From NCBI RefSeq assembly GCF_001431295.2, contig NZ_LKAJ02000001.1, positions 434,001 through 498,000 of the forward strand: a DNA stretch of 64,000 nt, written 5' to 3'. Each line of letters begins with the position of its first letter. Position 1 is the first letter of the stretch. Both the position numbers and the translations under genes were made by a program. Origin of the DNA: Candidatus Berkiella aquae (GTDB lineage: Bacteria > Pseudomonadota > Gammaproteobacteria > Berkiellales > Berkiellaceae). Shown one piece after another: positions 48,332 through 57,233 of the stretch. A model generated the notes under the pieces. It was not told where the DNA came from. It did no database searches and saw only the letters and a list, made by a program, of their open reading frames with translations.

Positions 48332-50017
48332 ATGATGATGTTGAACTATTACAATTCCATTGATGTTTCGCAGAAAAGTATTTATAAAAAAATCAAAAAA
48401 TATATTGCAATACAAAAACAAAAACACCCGGAAAAATACAAAGATGAAGATGTGAATGCCCTTTTGAGTATTATAAAAGATGGAAACTGCAATGGATATA
48501 TTGGTCTGTGGATGTATAGGGTTATTCAAGGGAAAGAAGAAAAACATTTTGATACACTAAATACAATTTCAGCTTGGGACGGCAAAGAAATAACGTTGAA
48601 GCAGAATAAAGCATTATTTGATAGCATTGAAGAATTTATAAGTCATATTATGTGGTTGCAAAAATATTTTAAATTAGTGTTTGCAAATCGTCCACAAGCT
48701 GAATTAGACAAGCAATTAACTTTTCTTACTGGAAAGAAAAGTATACAAAGATATTTTAATTTTAGCTTTGTTTTGAATGAGAGTGAATTGGAATTTATTA
48801 TAAAAAAATTAATTGATTCTCAATTGCCAATAGTTGTTCGTAGTGAAGATCATGTAATCAGTTTTTATAGAAAAGAACAGTCTATCCGCTTTTATGATTC
48901 AGTAAATAGGGAAGGGATTATAACGACAACAGTAGAAAATCTAGCACAACAAATTAAAAAATCATTATTTACCAATATGTTTCAATTGTCGCCTGATATG
49001 AAATTGATGATTGATGTGTTCGGTAAAAATGATCAATTAATAAATTTTCCTAATAGCAGAGAGGTTACACTTGAAGTTTTAAGAAATAAAACCCGACGAC
49101 CTGTGCCTGGTAAAGTTAGAATGAGTAAAGATGGAACAACGGATGCGCATATGGCGGTGTTGGCAAATAATCATGAAATATTAACAACATTAATTGACGA
49201 AAATGTTTCAGTGATTTTAAAAGACAGTAAAGGCATGACTCCATTACATTATGCTGCCATTCACGGTTACCATGAAATGGCTGAAATACTAATTCCGCAT
49301 TATCAAAACATTGATGTTCCATGTCATGCGGGAAATAGTCCTTTGATATATGCTATTAAAAATAAAAAATGGAAAGTGGCATTTAATTTGATTGGCCAAA
49401 ATGCAAATTTGCAAGAAAAACAAGCCGGAAAGCTTTCAGTGCTTGAAATGTTAATAAAGGAAAAGGAAATTGATTTTCTAAGAAGGTTGTTTAAGGAAGG
49501 TTATCTTGATAATGAGATTATTGATGAACAAAAATTATTACATTATGCGATAAAAACAGGTGCTTTAGATGTAGTAGAATTGTTTTTGGAAATGGGGGCA
49601 AATGAAAACGTTCAAGACCATTTGGGAAATACAGCTTTGCATGAAGCATTAAATCAAGTAGATAGCAATTTCATGAATAAAATTTTTGAAAGAGGAAATC
49701 CTAATTTATATTCGAAAAATTATTTGGGCTATACTCCTATTCATCTTGCTGTAAAAACAGGGAAAGATGGGTTAATGTCTTTGGTGAAAGATAAAAGTGT
49801 TTTTAATTTAACAGACCTATCAGGAAGAACTCCGCTTCATTTGGCTGTTTTAGAGAATAATATAAAAATGTTGATGGCTTTGATTGATTCGGGTGCTGAT
49901 ATAAATGCACATGATCATGAAGGTAACACACCTTTAACGCTCGCCAAACAAAACAATGAAATAGAGCCGGAGTTTCTTGCGCAGCTACAACCAAAATTGG
50001 GCCCGAAAGTATTTTGA
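48332..50017 (+). CDS. Ankyrin-repeat protein with N-terminal cysteine-protease-like domain, candidate effector
   Basis: A 561-residue product from the ATG at 48332 (a TTG at 48320 extends the frame; ATGs at 48335 and 48338 are alternatives, and the ribosome-binding site is weak). The first ~230 residues contain a possible papain-type triad: Cys53 in DGNCNGYIGLWMYR, His174 in SEDHVISFYR and Asp189 in IRFYDSVN, spaced as in C58/YopT-like enzymes. From about 260 onward there are roughly eight ankyrin units (GMTPLHYAAIHGYHEMAEIL, GNTALHEALNQV, GYTPIHLAVKTGKDGLMSL, GRTPLHLAVLENNIKMLMAL, GNTPLTLAKQ). It lies inside the invertible segment, divergent from the 1170-residue gene. Function is inferred from architecture. 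Confidence 0.75.
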   Translation: MMMLNYYNSIDVSQKSIYKKIKKYIAIQKQKHPEKYKDEDVNALLSIIKDGNCNGYIGLWMYRVIQGKEEKHFDTLNTISAWDGKEITLKQNKALFDSIEEFISHIMWLQKYFKLVFANRPQAELDKQLTFLTGKKSIQRYFNFSFVLNESELEFIIKKLIDSQLPIVVRSEDHVISFYRKEQSIRFYDSVNREGIITTTVENLAQQIKKSLFTNMFQLSPDMKLMIDVFGKNDQLINFPNSREVTLEVLRNKTRRPVPGKVRMSKDGTTDAHMAVLANNHEILTTLIDENVSVILKDSKGMTPLHYAAIHGYHEMAEILIPHYQNIDVPCHAGNSPLIYAIKNKKWKVAFNLIGQNANLQEKQAGKLSVLEMLIKEKEIDFLRRLFKEGYLDNEIIDEQKLLHYAIKTGALDVVELFLEMGANENVQDHLGNTALHEALNQVDSNFMNKIFERGNPNLYSKNYLGYTPIHLAVKTGKDGLMSLVKDKSVFNLTDLSGRTPLHLAVLENNIKMLMALIDSGADINAHDHEGNTPLTLAKQNNEIEPEFLAQLQPKLGPKVF

Positions 50018-50145
50018 TGAAGATGTGTAATACCATGTATTAAGAATAGGATAGCGTGCAATAAATTACAGACACATTGCATTGATTGAAAATATAAAAG
50101 GTATATTATATTAGGCAATTAATTTTTATAACTAGGTTTTTCTTT

Positions 50146-51327
50146 ATGATAAATGGGATTAATAAAGACTTTCAATATTATGATGAACTGAAATCAAAGG
50201 CCGCTGATTTTTTAAGTGAAAGCAAGACAAAATATGCTAGAGCTGTAATAGAGACAGTAAAGGAGTTTGACTTACATTATCCCTTACATCTTTCAGCATT
50301 GGCAGAACGTTATGCTAAAAAAAATGTTACCTTGTATACTCCTGCTTTATCTCATGTGCAAGATATTACTGCACTTGACCCTTATGAACGTAAAAAAATA
50401 AAATCTCGCAATGCAGTGGTCCATATTGAATATTTTAATCCTGAACACCCATTTACAAACACAGATGAACCCTTAATGGGCTTATTATCTATTGAAGATT
50501 ATCTTAAATATGCAGTCAACGAATTTTGTTTGATTGCAGATAATGCTATAACAAGCAAAGCAGAAAAAAGCTTTTTTGATGCGCTAGCATCTAAAGAAGG
50601 TTTTTGTTTTGAAATGGCAATTAGAAGTATTCGAGCTTGGTATATTGCACATAATAAATTACAGAAAATCTTTTCAAATGAAAGCGAAGTTCTTGCTGTT
50701 TTAGCTGTAGATTTGCAGAAACTTAATCTCAATATAAACGAAGAGAGTAGTTCTTGGAACCCGACATTAGCGTATTATATATCAACCAGGGCGCCTATTG
50801 TTGTTTCCAAAAAAATGTCATGTGATGAAATAAAATATCTCGTATATAATAGTTCTTTGAAATTTAATGGTGCTAGTCAGTCATTTAGTGAAGAACATCC
50901 TAGCCTGGATAACATTCATATGCTTTTTGTACCTTCGTTAGATAGAGTGTGGGAAGAAGAAGTTACGTTCCTTGAGAAGCCCAAGGCAAATGGAATGGAA
51001 AAATCTGTAGATGAACCAATTGATACTTTCTATCAAATCTGGTTAAGCTTTTCTGAAAAATTAAAAAATATACAAATTAAAAGGAGTGATGGTTTCATTA
51101 CAAATGGTGCTTTTGAAAAGGTTTTAAATTTTATACTTCAAAACAATACCCCGGAAATTCTAACATTAATGCAACATTTCAAACGTTTAGAACAACTTTA
51201 TCAATTATTGCACACCATACACATTGATAACATTAAAAATGAGGAATTAAAAATGTTATTGAAAAACTATATTGAAGATTTCAAAGCATTGACCGTTCCC
51301 TCCGTTTCTAAAGTAGTAAAAATTTAA
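50146..51327 (+). CDS. Short paralogue of the papain-like proteins lacking the protease core
   Basis: A 393-residue protein. Its N-terminal half aligns with the N-domain of the two giant neighbours: VVHIEYFNPEHPFTNTDEPL against their MHIEYWAPKKVLNTDDLM, IEDYLKYAVNEF, and SKEGFCFEMAIRSIRAW against SGGCYEVCSRAIKQW. Its C-terminal ~95 residues (IWLSFSEKLKNIQIKRSDG ... IEDFKALT) match the last module of the 1170-residue protein. The Gln/Cys and His-Trp motifs of the protease core are absent. It may be a regulator, decoy or decayed copy. Start ATG 50146 with AGG upstream. A strong hairpin follows. Confidence 0.7.
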   Translation: MINGINKDFQYYDELKSKAADFLSESKTKYARAVIETVKEFDLHYPLHLSALAERYAKKNVTLYTPALSHVQDITALDPYERKKIKSRNAVVHIEYFNPEHPFTNTDEPLMGLLSIEDYLKYAVNEFCLIADNAITSKAEKSFFDALASKEGFCFEMAIRSIRAWYIAHNKLQKIFSNESEVLAVLAVDLQKLNLNINEESSSWNPTLAYYISTRAPIVVSKKMSCDEIKYLVYNSSLKFNGASQSFSEEHPSLDNIHMLFVPSLDRVWEEEVTFLEKPKANGMEKSVDEPIDTFYQIWLSFSEKLKNIQIKRSDGFITNGAFEKVLNFILQNNTPEILTLMQHFKRLEQLYQLLHTIHIDNIKNEELKMLLKNYIEDFKALTVPSVSKVVKI

Positions 51328-51372
51328 AAAAAGACTTTTAAGGATGCATATGCATCTTTAAAAGTCTTTTTT
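51327..51372 (+). terminator. Long intrinsic terminator after the short paralogue
   Basis: A-rich arm with GACTTTTAA, central GATGCA/TGCATC palindrome, then TTAAAAGTC and a T6 run; one G-T wobble. It separates this gene from the giant gene at 51449, whose upstream region is therefore only ~75 bp. Confidence 0.85.
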
Positions 51373-51447
51373 CATCATATATTGCCTGAACTTCTATTTG
51401 AGTCAATCTGTCTCATTGAACAGAGAATTCAGTTTCCTGAGGTATGT

Positions 51448-53407
51448 GATGATATACACTAATGAATTTTATGAAAACCTCATTAAAGAGATCAACCGTT
51501 CAGGTCTTAAACAAAGTATAAAGGAAGATAAAATCCGTTATGTTAGGACCATCCAAGCATTAGATAAAGAAGGACCTCAAAAACATGCGGCATATATAAA
51601 AGAGACTCGATATGATAAAGGAAAGCAAACTTTATATTTTACTACTGAAATTTACAATACCTCTGAAACCCCTCGCGCAGAAGCAATAAAAAAGAAACAA
51701 GAATCGGTTCCCATGCATATTGAGTATTGGGCACCTAAAAAAGTATTAAATACCGATGACCTTATGACGCAGTTTTTCACCTTAGAACAATATTTAGAAA
51801 AAGAAATTAGGGATTTTGGTGAAGCATGGCAGTTGGCTATCGACCGTGGTAAAAAAGTGGATTTTATTAAATCAGAAATGAGTGGTGGCTGTTATGAAGT
51901 TTGTTCAAGAGCCATTAAGCAATGGAGAATTCAACTTGAAGATGTCAAACCAGGTGTATTTGATGATGTCAGCGACGAAGTCAGAGCAATATGTGCAATG
52001 ATAGATCACTATCGCACCACTTATGTCAGTGAATTGGGTGGGATGGGTGGACAATTATCGACCTTGCCAGATAATCTTGCAACTTATGAACCTTTTGTTG
52101 AGTGGTTAATGTCTCAACAATTTACGGTTAATGGTAAAGGTCCTCAAGAGCTGAAACCAGCAATATTGGAAACAATGAAAAAAACATTGATGTGGGATAG
52201 TATCCATGATGTTAAACCCCCATCATCAGGCAGCGATGAATTGGAAAATACACCCCTCCCCGAAAAAGAGCTAACAGAAAGAGAAGTGGCTGATCTGAAA
52301 TTACGGGATTTAATGAAAAATTACGCTCTCAAGTATCAACAGACATTACAACAAGCTTATGAAGCCAATATTAAATTCAGAAGAATGCCTCCTTTAGCAG
52401 CCTTAGAGCGAGCAGTTGTACGAATTGAAGAGGATATTCGTATCGCTTCTGAAGAAGAGGCCGCGCTTGGCGCTAAGCAAGAAGAAGAAGAAATCTTTTG
52501 GGCAGCAAAGGGCTCAAAGGTCTTAGATGCTACCGCTGATCCAACTCTTTTTAAAGTACCGGTTATGGATCAAGTGGCAGATAAAACAGGATTTGGGCAG
52601 GAATCTTGTGGTTATCATGCGACTAAAAATGCATTGGCAATGATTTATTGTTTAGCGAATCAAGAGCAACCCTCGGCTTGGGTGAACGATCTGGGATATT
52701 TCAATAATGTATTTAGTAAATTACGAACCTATATTTCCTCAGATGCTGATTCTAGAGATGTTAATATTGCGCAAGTGAAAGCCTTTATTAAAGATTTGCA
52801 AGCGAATAAATATCATGATCCCGTGATTGACAAAGTTAAAGAGACACTGCATTCCAAAACAGGTCTGCCGGTTGTGAGTATTGCAGGGTTAGCAATAGAA
52901 GGGAACGATCGTTATAGTTATGCCAGTAGTGGTTCAGATAATTTAGAAGATGCTGCCAATTTATATTACATTGCAACCCATCCTAATGAAGAGTTACAGC
53001 ATACTTTTATAGTAGGTAATTCAAATGAAGAGGGGCACTGGGTAACCTTGACACTCAATCAAGATGGTAATGGAGAGCGGGTTTGGATAGGTGCCAACTC
53101 TGATGCTAATCAAGATGCTGATTTGCTGGTCATTAAGCAAGGATTAACCAGTTTAATGGAAAATCCAGCAGTCTATGCCAAGAAAACCTATCAGGATGCC
53201 GTGGGTGATAGTCTTCATAATCGTGCAAATTATATCAATAAGCATAATTTATCGGTTACGACTGAAAATGAAGCTGTGTTAATGAAAATACAGCAAGAAA
53301 TGTTACAGGATATTAAAAATGCTATTCAATTTATGGATAGGTGTGGTTGGCTTCATGCTGATAATCGTAAAGATCATTTAAAGGAAATTGAAGATTTGCA
53401 ATATTTA
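51448..53407 (+). repeat. 1960-bp inverted repeat, right copy
   Basis: Reverse-complement partner of 46218-48177; see that entry. Upstream sequence differs directly before the start codon and downstream sequence differs directly after 53407. Confidence 0.9.
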
Positions 53408-55393
53408 GTGACATTTTACAGTTACCAGAATATGGGACTGAAAGAGTGGCAAGGATTACAAAAGCAAATAGAACCGTTACTTCAACAGGTTAAACAAGGA
53501 CTGACTGCTCATAAAGAAGAAGCAAAGCGAGACGAAGTAGAGCGAGCTGACAAAGAACGATTGGAAGCAATACATCAGCGTCAAGAGAAAGAAAGAAAAA
53601 TGCTCGCGATTAAAGTCAAAAAAGATGCCGAGCATATTAAGAAAGAGATTAAAGCCAATCTGAAAGAATTAAAATCAGTAACTGGAAAATATAAGCAAGC
53701 TCCTGATAATCGAGCCCATGAAGCGAAATATAGTGAATTGGTCGAAAACATCAACAGATTACATTCACAGTTAGAGCAACAATTTTTAGTGCTTCTGTCA
53801 GCAGGAGCCCATGAACAGCCCTCACAAGATAAGCAAGTTAAAGCGAATATTGCTGCAGCACAGGAAATAAAGGAAGAGCTTCATTTAAGTAAACTTGAAC
53901 AAACGGTCACTCATAGTTTAGCCAATGCTAAAAATGATATTTCATCAACGAAAGAAAATTATCAAGCGCAACTTGCGCAAGAAGCAGAGCGTCAAAGACA
54001 AGCAACAGAACAGCGAAAACAGGAAGAAGAACAAAGGCTAAAAGCTGAACAAGCAAGACTTGCACAAGAAAAAATACGTCTTGAGCAAGAAAAACTGAAA
54101 GCCCAAAAGGAACAACAAGAGCAGGTTAGATTAGAACAGCTACGCCAAGCACAGGAACAAGAGAAAGCTCGCCAAGCACAAGAGCAAGCACGTCGTGAGC
54201 AAGAAAAAGCCATGGAAGCGGCTGCTAAAAAAGCAGAAGAGGCTAAACGAGAAGCAGAAGCTAGAAAAGAAGCAGAAGCTAGAAAAGAAGCAGAGGCTAA
54301 ACGAGAAGCGCAGGCTAAACGAGAAGCAGAAGCTAAACGAGAAGCGCAGGCTAAACGAGAAGCAGAAGCTAAACGAGAAGCAGAAGCGAAACGAGAAGCA
54401 GAAGCGAAACGAGAAGCGCAGGCGAAACGAGAAGCGCAAGCGAAACGAGAAGCAGAAGCTAAACGAGAAGCAGAAGCGAAACGAGAAGCAGAAGCGAAAC
54501 GAGAAGCAGAAGCTAGACGAGAAGCAGAACAAAGGGCTGAAGCTGAACGTGCTGCTGAAGCTGAGCGCGCTGAATTACGACGTTTGCAGCAAGAACAAGA
54601 ACGATTAAAAGCAGAGCAAGAACGCTTGCAAAATGAACAACCGCATATTGCAAATATAACGCCACCTGAAGATCGGGGTGCATTAGAAGCAGAACGTAAA
54701 GCGCAAGAAGCAGAGCGTCTTGAACAAGAAAGAGCCAGAATTGCGCAATTACGAGCCTTAGAAGCGGAACGTCTTCGCAACGAAAATGAAGCCAAGCAAA
54801 AACAAGAGCATGAAAACAAGCCTAAACCGCCGAAAACACAACCAGATGGCAAACCGCAAACTGCTTTTTTTGAGCTAAAAGATGCAGGTCAGAAAAAAAT
54901 CGATAGATATCTTCAAGAATTTGGCCAAGGAAAATCGGCTATTGATCGAACGCTAAAAAATCGCTATCAAGGTAAGCGTACAGAAAAGAAATTAAAAGGA
55001 TTATTTCAGCGTTTTAATATTGCTCATGGTCGTGTATTTACTAACAAGCGAGATGGCCAAATTAGCGATTTAGCCACTATTATGGCAAAATTACAAAATG
55101 ATCGTGATTTGAATCAACATGAAAAAGGGATTATTTTGCAAGGTGCTTTACAATCAGTGATCGATAATATTCAAAGCACAGAACAAAGCAATAAGTTTAA
55201 ATCGCGTCTATTAGTCATTTGTCAAGAAATGAAAGGAGCTGTTAAAGGAGCAGGCGTACAGACGCTGGATGCTGAGAGAACCAAAACATACTATCAAAGC
55301 TATAAGAGCGGCGGGGTTGAAGAATTTAGAAGAGCTGCTAATGAGCCAATCAAACCTCAACAGACAAGCAATCTTCAACGTAAATCTCATTAA
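51449..55393 (+). CDS. Papain-like cysteine-protease-domain protein with coiled-coil tail, candidate effector (copy 2)
   Basis: A 1314-residue protein whose first 653 residues equal those of the gene at 44664-48176, with Cys387, His530 and Asn550. The start is the ATG at 51449 because GAGG lies 6 bases upstream and because the shared block starts there; the frame itself is open from 51398. The tail is different: a long charged coiled coil (about 700-1150) with 16 six-residue repeats (AKREAE/AKREAQ), and a C-terminal helical domain (FELKDAGQKKIDRYLQEFGQ ...) seen nowhere else in the window. No signal peptide. It is predicted to be a secreted effector by analogy only. Better ribosome-binding site than copy 1. 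Confidence 0.75.
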   Translation: MIYTNEFYENLIKEINRSGLKQSIKEDKIRYVRTIQALDKEGPQKHAAYIKETRYDKGKQTLYFTTEIYNTSETPRAEAIKKKQESVPMHIEYWAPKKVLNTDDLMTQFFTLEQYLEKEIRDFGEAWQLAIDRGKKVDFIKSEMSGGCYEVCSRAIKQWRIQLEDVKPGVFDDVSDEVRAICAMIDHYRTTYVSELGGMGGQLSTLPDNLATYEPFVEWLMSQQFTVNGKGPQELKPAILETMKKTLMWDSIHDVKPPSSGSDELENTPLPEKELTEREVADLKLRDLMKNYALKYQQTLQQAYEANIKFRRMPPLAALERAVVRIEEDIRIASEEEAALGAKQEEEEIFWAAKGSKVLDATADPTLFKVPVMDQVADKTGFGQESCGYHATKNALAMIYCLANQEQPSAWVNDLGYFNNVFSKLRTYISSDADSRDVNIAQVKAFIKDLQANKYHDPVIDKVKETLHSKTGLPVVSIAGLAIEGNDRYSYASSGSDNLEDAANLYYIATHPNEELQHTFIVGNSNEEGHWVTLTLNQDGNGERVWIGANSDANQDADLLVIKQGLTSLMENPAVYAKKTYQDAVGDSLHNRANYINKHNLSVTTENEAVLMKIQQEMLQDIKNAIQFMDRCGWLHADNRKDHLKEIEDLQYLVTFYSYQNMGLKEWQGLQKQIEPLLQQVKQGLTAHKEEAKRDEVERADKERLEAIHQRQEKERKMLAIKVKKDAEHIKKEIKANLKELKSVTGKYKQAPDNRAHEAKYSELVENINRLHSQLEQQFLVLLSAGAHEQPSQDKQVKANIAAAQEIKEELHLSKLEQTVTHSLANAKNDISSTKENYQAQLAQEAERQRQATEQRKQEEEQRLKAEQARLAQEKIRLEQEKLKAQKEQQEQVRLEQLRQAQEQEKARQAQEQARREQEKAMEAAAKKAEEAKREAEARKEAEARKEAEAKREAQAKREAEAKREAQAKREAEAKREAEAKREAEAKREAQAKREAQAKREAEAKREAEAKREAEAKREAEARREAEQRAEAERAAEAERAELRRLQQEQERLKAEQERLQNEQPHIANITPPEDRGALEAERKAQEAERLEQERARIAQLRALEAERLRNENEAKQKQEHENKPKPPKTQPDGKPQTAFFELKDAGQKKIDRYLQEFGQGKSAIDRTLKNRYQGKRTEKKLKGLFQRFNIAHGRVFTNKRDGQISDLATIMAKLQNDRDLNQHEKGIILQGALQSVIDNIQSTEQSNKFKSRLLVICQEMKGAVKGAGVQTLDAERTKTYYQSYKSGGVEEFRRAANEPIKPQQTSNLQRKSH
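54242..54529 (+). repeat. 18-bp tandem repeat encoding 16 units of a six-residue coiled-coil motif
   Basis: Sixteen units of 18 bp coding AKREAE, AKREAQ, ARKEAE or ARREAE. The DNA is nearly identical between units (gcnaaacgagaagcagaa or gcgcaa/gcgcag ends), so slippage or unequal crossing over can change the unit number in steps that keep the frame. The encoded chain is a highly charged single alpha-helix or coiled coil. Confidence 0.95.
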
Positions 55394-55405
55394 TTGTCTG
55401 CCATA

Positions 55406-55432
55406 AAGGGAGAATTGCGATAATTCTCCCTT
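55406..55432. terminator. Hairpin between copy 2 gene and birA, related to the 198-bp element core
   Basis: AAGGGAGAATT / AATTCTCCCTT with GCGAT loop. The GGGAGAAT...GCGAT...ATTCTCCC core is the same as in the palindrome of the 198-bp elements. No T run. Confidence 0.55.
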
Positions 55433-55534
55433 AAGCATAGATAAAATTTCTTTTACAAACCCTTGTTTTTGCAGACAATAGGCAGCTATTATCACGCTCA
55501 TTCTACTATTTAACTGCTCGACTTAATAATTATT

Positions 55535-56527
55535 ATGCAAGTCGCTTACGATGTTTTACGTCTGTTAATAGACGGTAAATTTCATTCTGGTACTTCACTG
55601 GCTAATGAGCTCAAAGTGAGCCGCTCTAGCATTTGGAAAGGCATCCATTTTTTGCGTCAGCTTGAAGTCAATATTCAAGCAGTTTCCGGTCGTGGTTATC
55701 GATGGTGTCAACCGTTTGAATTATTAAACCAACAAGCTATTCAAGCAGGTTTATCATTAGCGGCAAAACAGGCTTACAACCGAATTGATGTGGTTAATGT
55801 ACTTTCTTCGACCAATGATTATTTAATTCAGCGTCTTCCTCATGGACTTCCTAATGGCACCGTGTGTGTCGCAGAAGCGCAGACGGCAGGGCGAGGGCGA
55901 ATGGGGAAAACCTGGCGCTCACCCTTTGGTGCTAATGTCTATCTTTCATTTTATTGGCGTTTTCCTAACCGTTTACATGAATTATCGGGTTTGAGTCTTG
56001 TACTTGGCTTGGCCATTATTGAGGCATTAAAAGCAATAGCGCCATTACCCGAAGGCATCGGTATTAAATGGCCTAATGATGTTTGGTATCACCAAGCTAA
56101 ATTGTGTGGCATTTTGATAGAAAGCTGTAATCAACAAACACAGCAGCAAAGTGCTTCTACCGATGTGGTGGTTGGTATTGGTATGAACCTCAATATGCCT
56201 GAACAAATGAAATTAGAGTCCACCTGGACAGATTTGAAACAAGTACTGGGATATATTCCTGGACGAAATGATTTAATTGCGGCGCTCTTAAATTCGATCA
56301 CTGAATATATCGCATTGTTTCAATTGTATGGTTTTGCTCATTTTACATCGAAGTGGCGCGAATATGATTTGCTATTAGAGCAATCAGTACAACTTTCCAC
56401 AGCGTATGCGCAGCAGTGCGGTATCGCGCAGGGCGTGAATGAACGAGGTGAGTTGCTTGTCAAAATAGGTGAGAGTCTCAAAGCAATACGCTACGGTGAC
56501 GTCAGTGTGAAACCCAATAAACACTAA
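55535..56527 (+). CDS. birA: BirA bifunctional biotin ligase / biotin operon repressor
   Basis: Adds biotin to the biotin carboxyl carrier protein and, through an N-terminal winged helix (LANELKVSRSSIWKGIHFLR), can repress biotin genes. The ligase core has GRGRMGKTWRSPFGANVYLSF, KWPNDV and CGILIES, and a short C-terminal domain follows. 330 residues. coaX, which usually follows birA, is absent here; tRNA genes come next. No strong ribosome-binding site before the ATG. Confidence 0.93.
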   Translation: MQVAYDVLRLLIDGKFHSGTSLANELKVSRSSIWKGIHFLRQLEVNIQAVSGRGYRWCQPFELLNQQAIQAGLSLAAKQAYNRIDVVNVLSSTNDYLIQRLPHGLPNGTVCVAEAQTAGRGRMGKTWRSPFGANVYLSFYWRFPNRLHELSGLSLVLGLAIIEALKAIAPLPEGIGIKWPNDVWYHQAKLCGILIESCNQQTQQQSASTDVVVGIGMNLNMPEQMKLESTWTDLKQVLGYIPGRNDLIAALLNSITEYIALFQLYGFAHFTSKWREYDLLLEQSVQLSTAYAQQCGIAQGVNERGELLVKIGESLKAIRYGDVSVKPNKH

Positions 56528-56660
56528 CTTTTCTGTATCAAGGCTATCGTTTTGCGAATATCACCTGGTAAGCAAAGAAGAAAGCATTGCGTCGTAGCGC
56601 TGACCTCAGTAGAATGGCGAAGCTAACTCTATAGCGGGACGAGAATTGGATAGTTCGTTA

Positions 56661-56736
56661 GCTGGCGTAGCTCAGTTGGTAGAGCAGCTGATTTGTAATC
56701 AGCAGGCCACGGGTTCGATTCCTGTCGCCAGCACCA
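56661..56736 (+). tRNA. tRNA-Thr (TGT)
   Basis: 76 bases with encoded CCA and anticodon TGT. First of the Thr-Tyr-Gly-Thr-tuf array, the same order as thrU-tyrU-glyT-thrT-tufB in E. coli. Confidence 0.98.
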
Positions 56737-56853
56737 AGAGTTAGGTGCGATTTAAAAGAATTTTGCATTAAGTTTAGTGGGTAAAGCCTACTTCCTTGTT
56801 TTAATTGTTGACAAGGACTTGACGCTTAAGGAAAATACGTCGTTCGTATTTTG

Positions 56854-56940
<87 letters not shown>

Positions 56941-56981
56941 AATAAGTGCCAAACGCTGAGATCCTGCGCAAGCGGAATATC

Positions 56982-57055
<74 letters not shown>

Positions 57056-57078
57056 AGAGCTGGCGGCTGGCGACTAAA

Positions 57079-57153
<75 letters not shown>

Positions 57154-57233
57154 GGACCAAAGGAACAATTTCGGATTTTTTACTATAGATATCGCTGATT
57201 TGATTGTAAGCGTAATTTCAGGGGGCAAACCAA

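Noticed and set aside
51398-51448. 17-residue extension of the copy 2 giant protein
   Set aside because: Strong GAGG directs starting at 51449, and the shared block begins there in both copies.
53992-54852. 286-residue minus-strand ORF and a 137-residue plus-strand ORF (54195-54608) over the 18-bp repeat
   Set aside because: Open frames created by the tandem repeat inside the coiled-coil coding region; composition is pure repeat translation in wrong frames.
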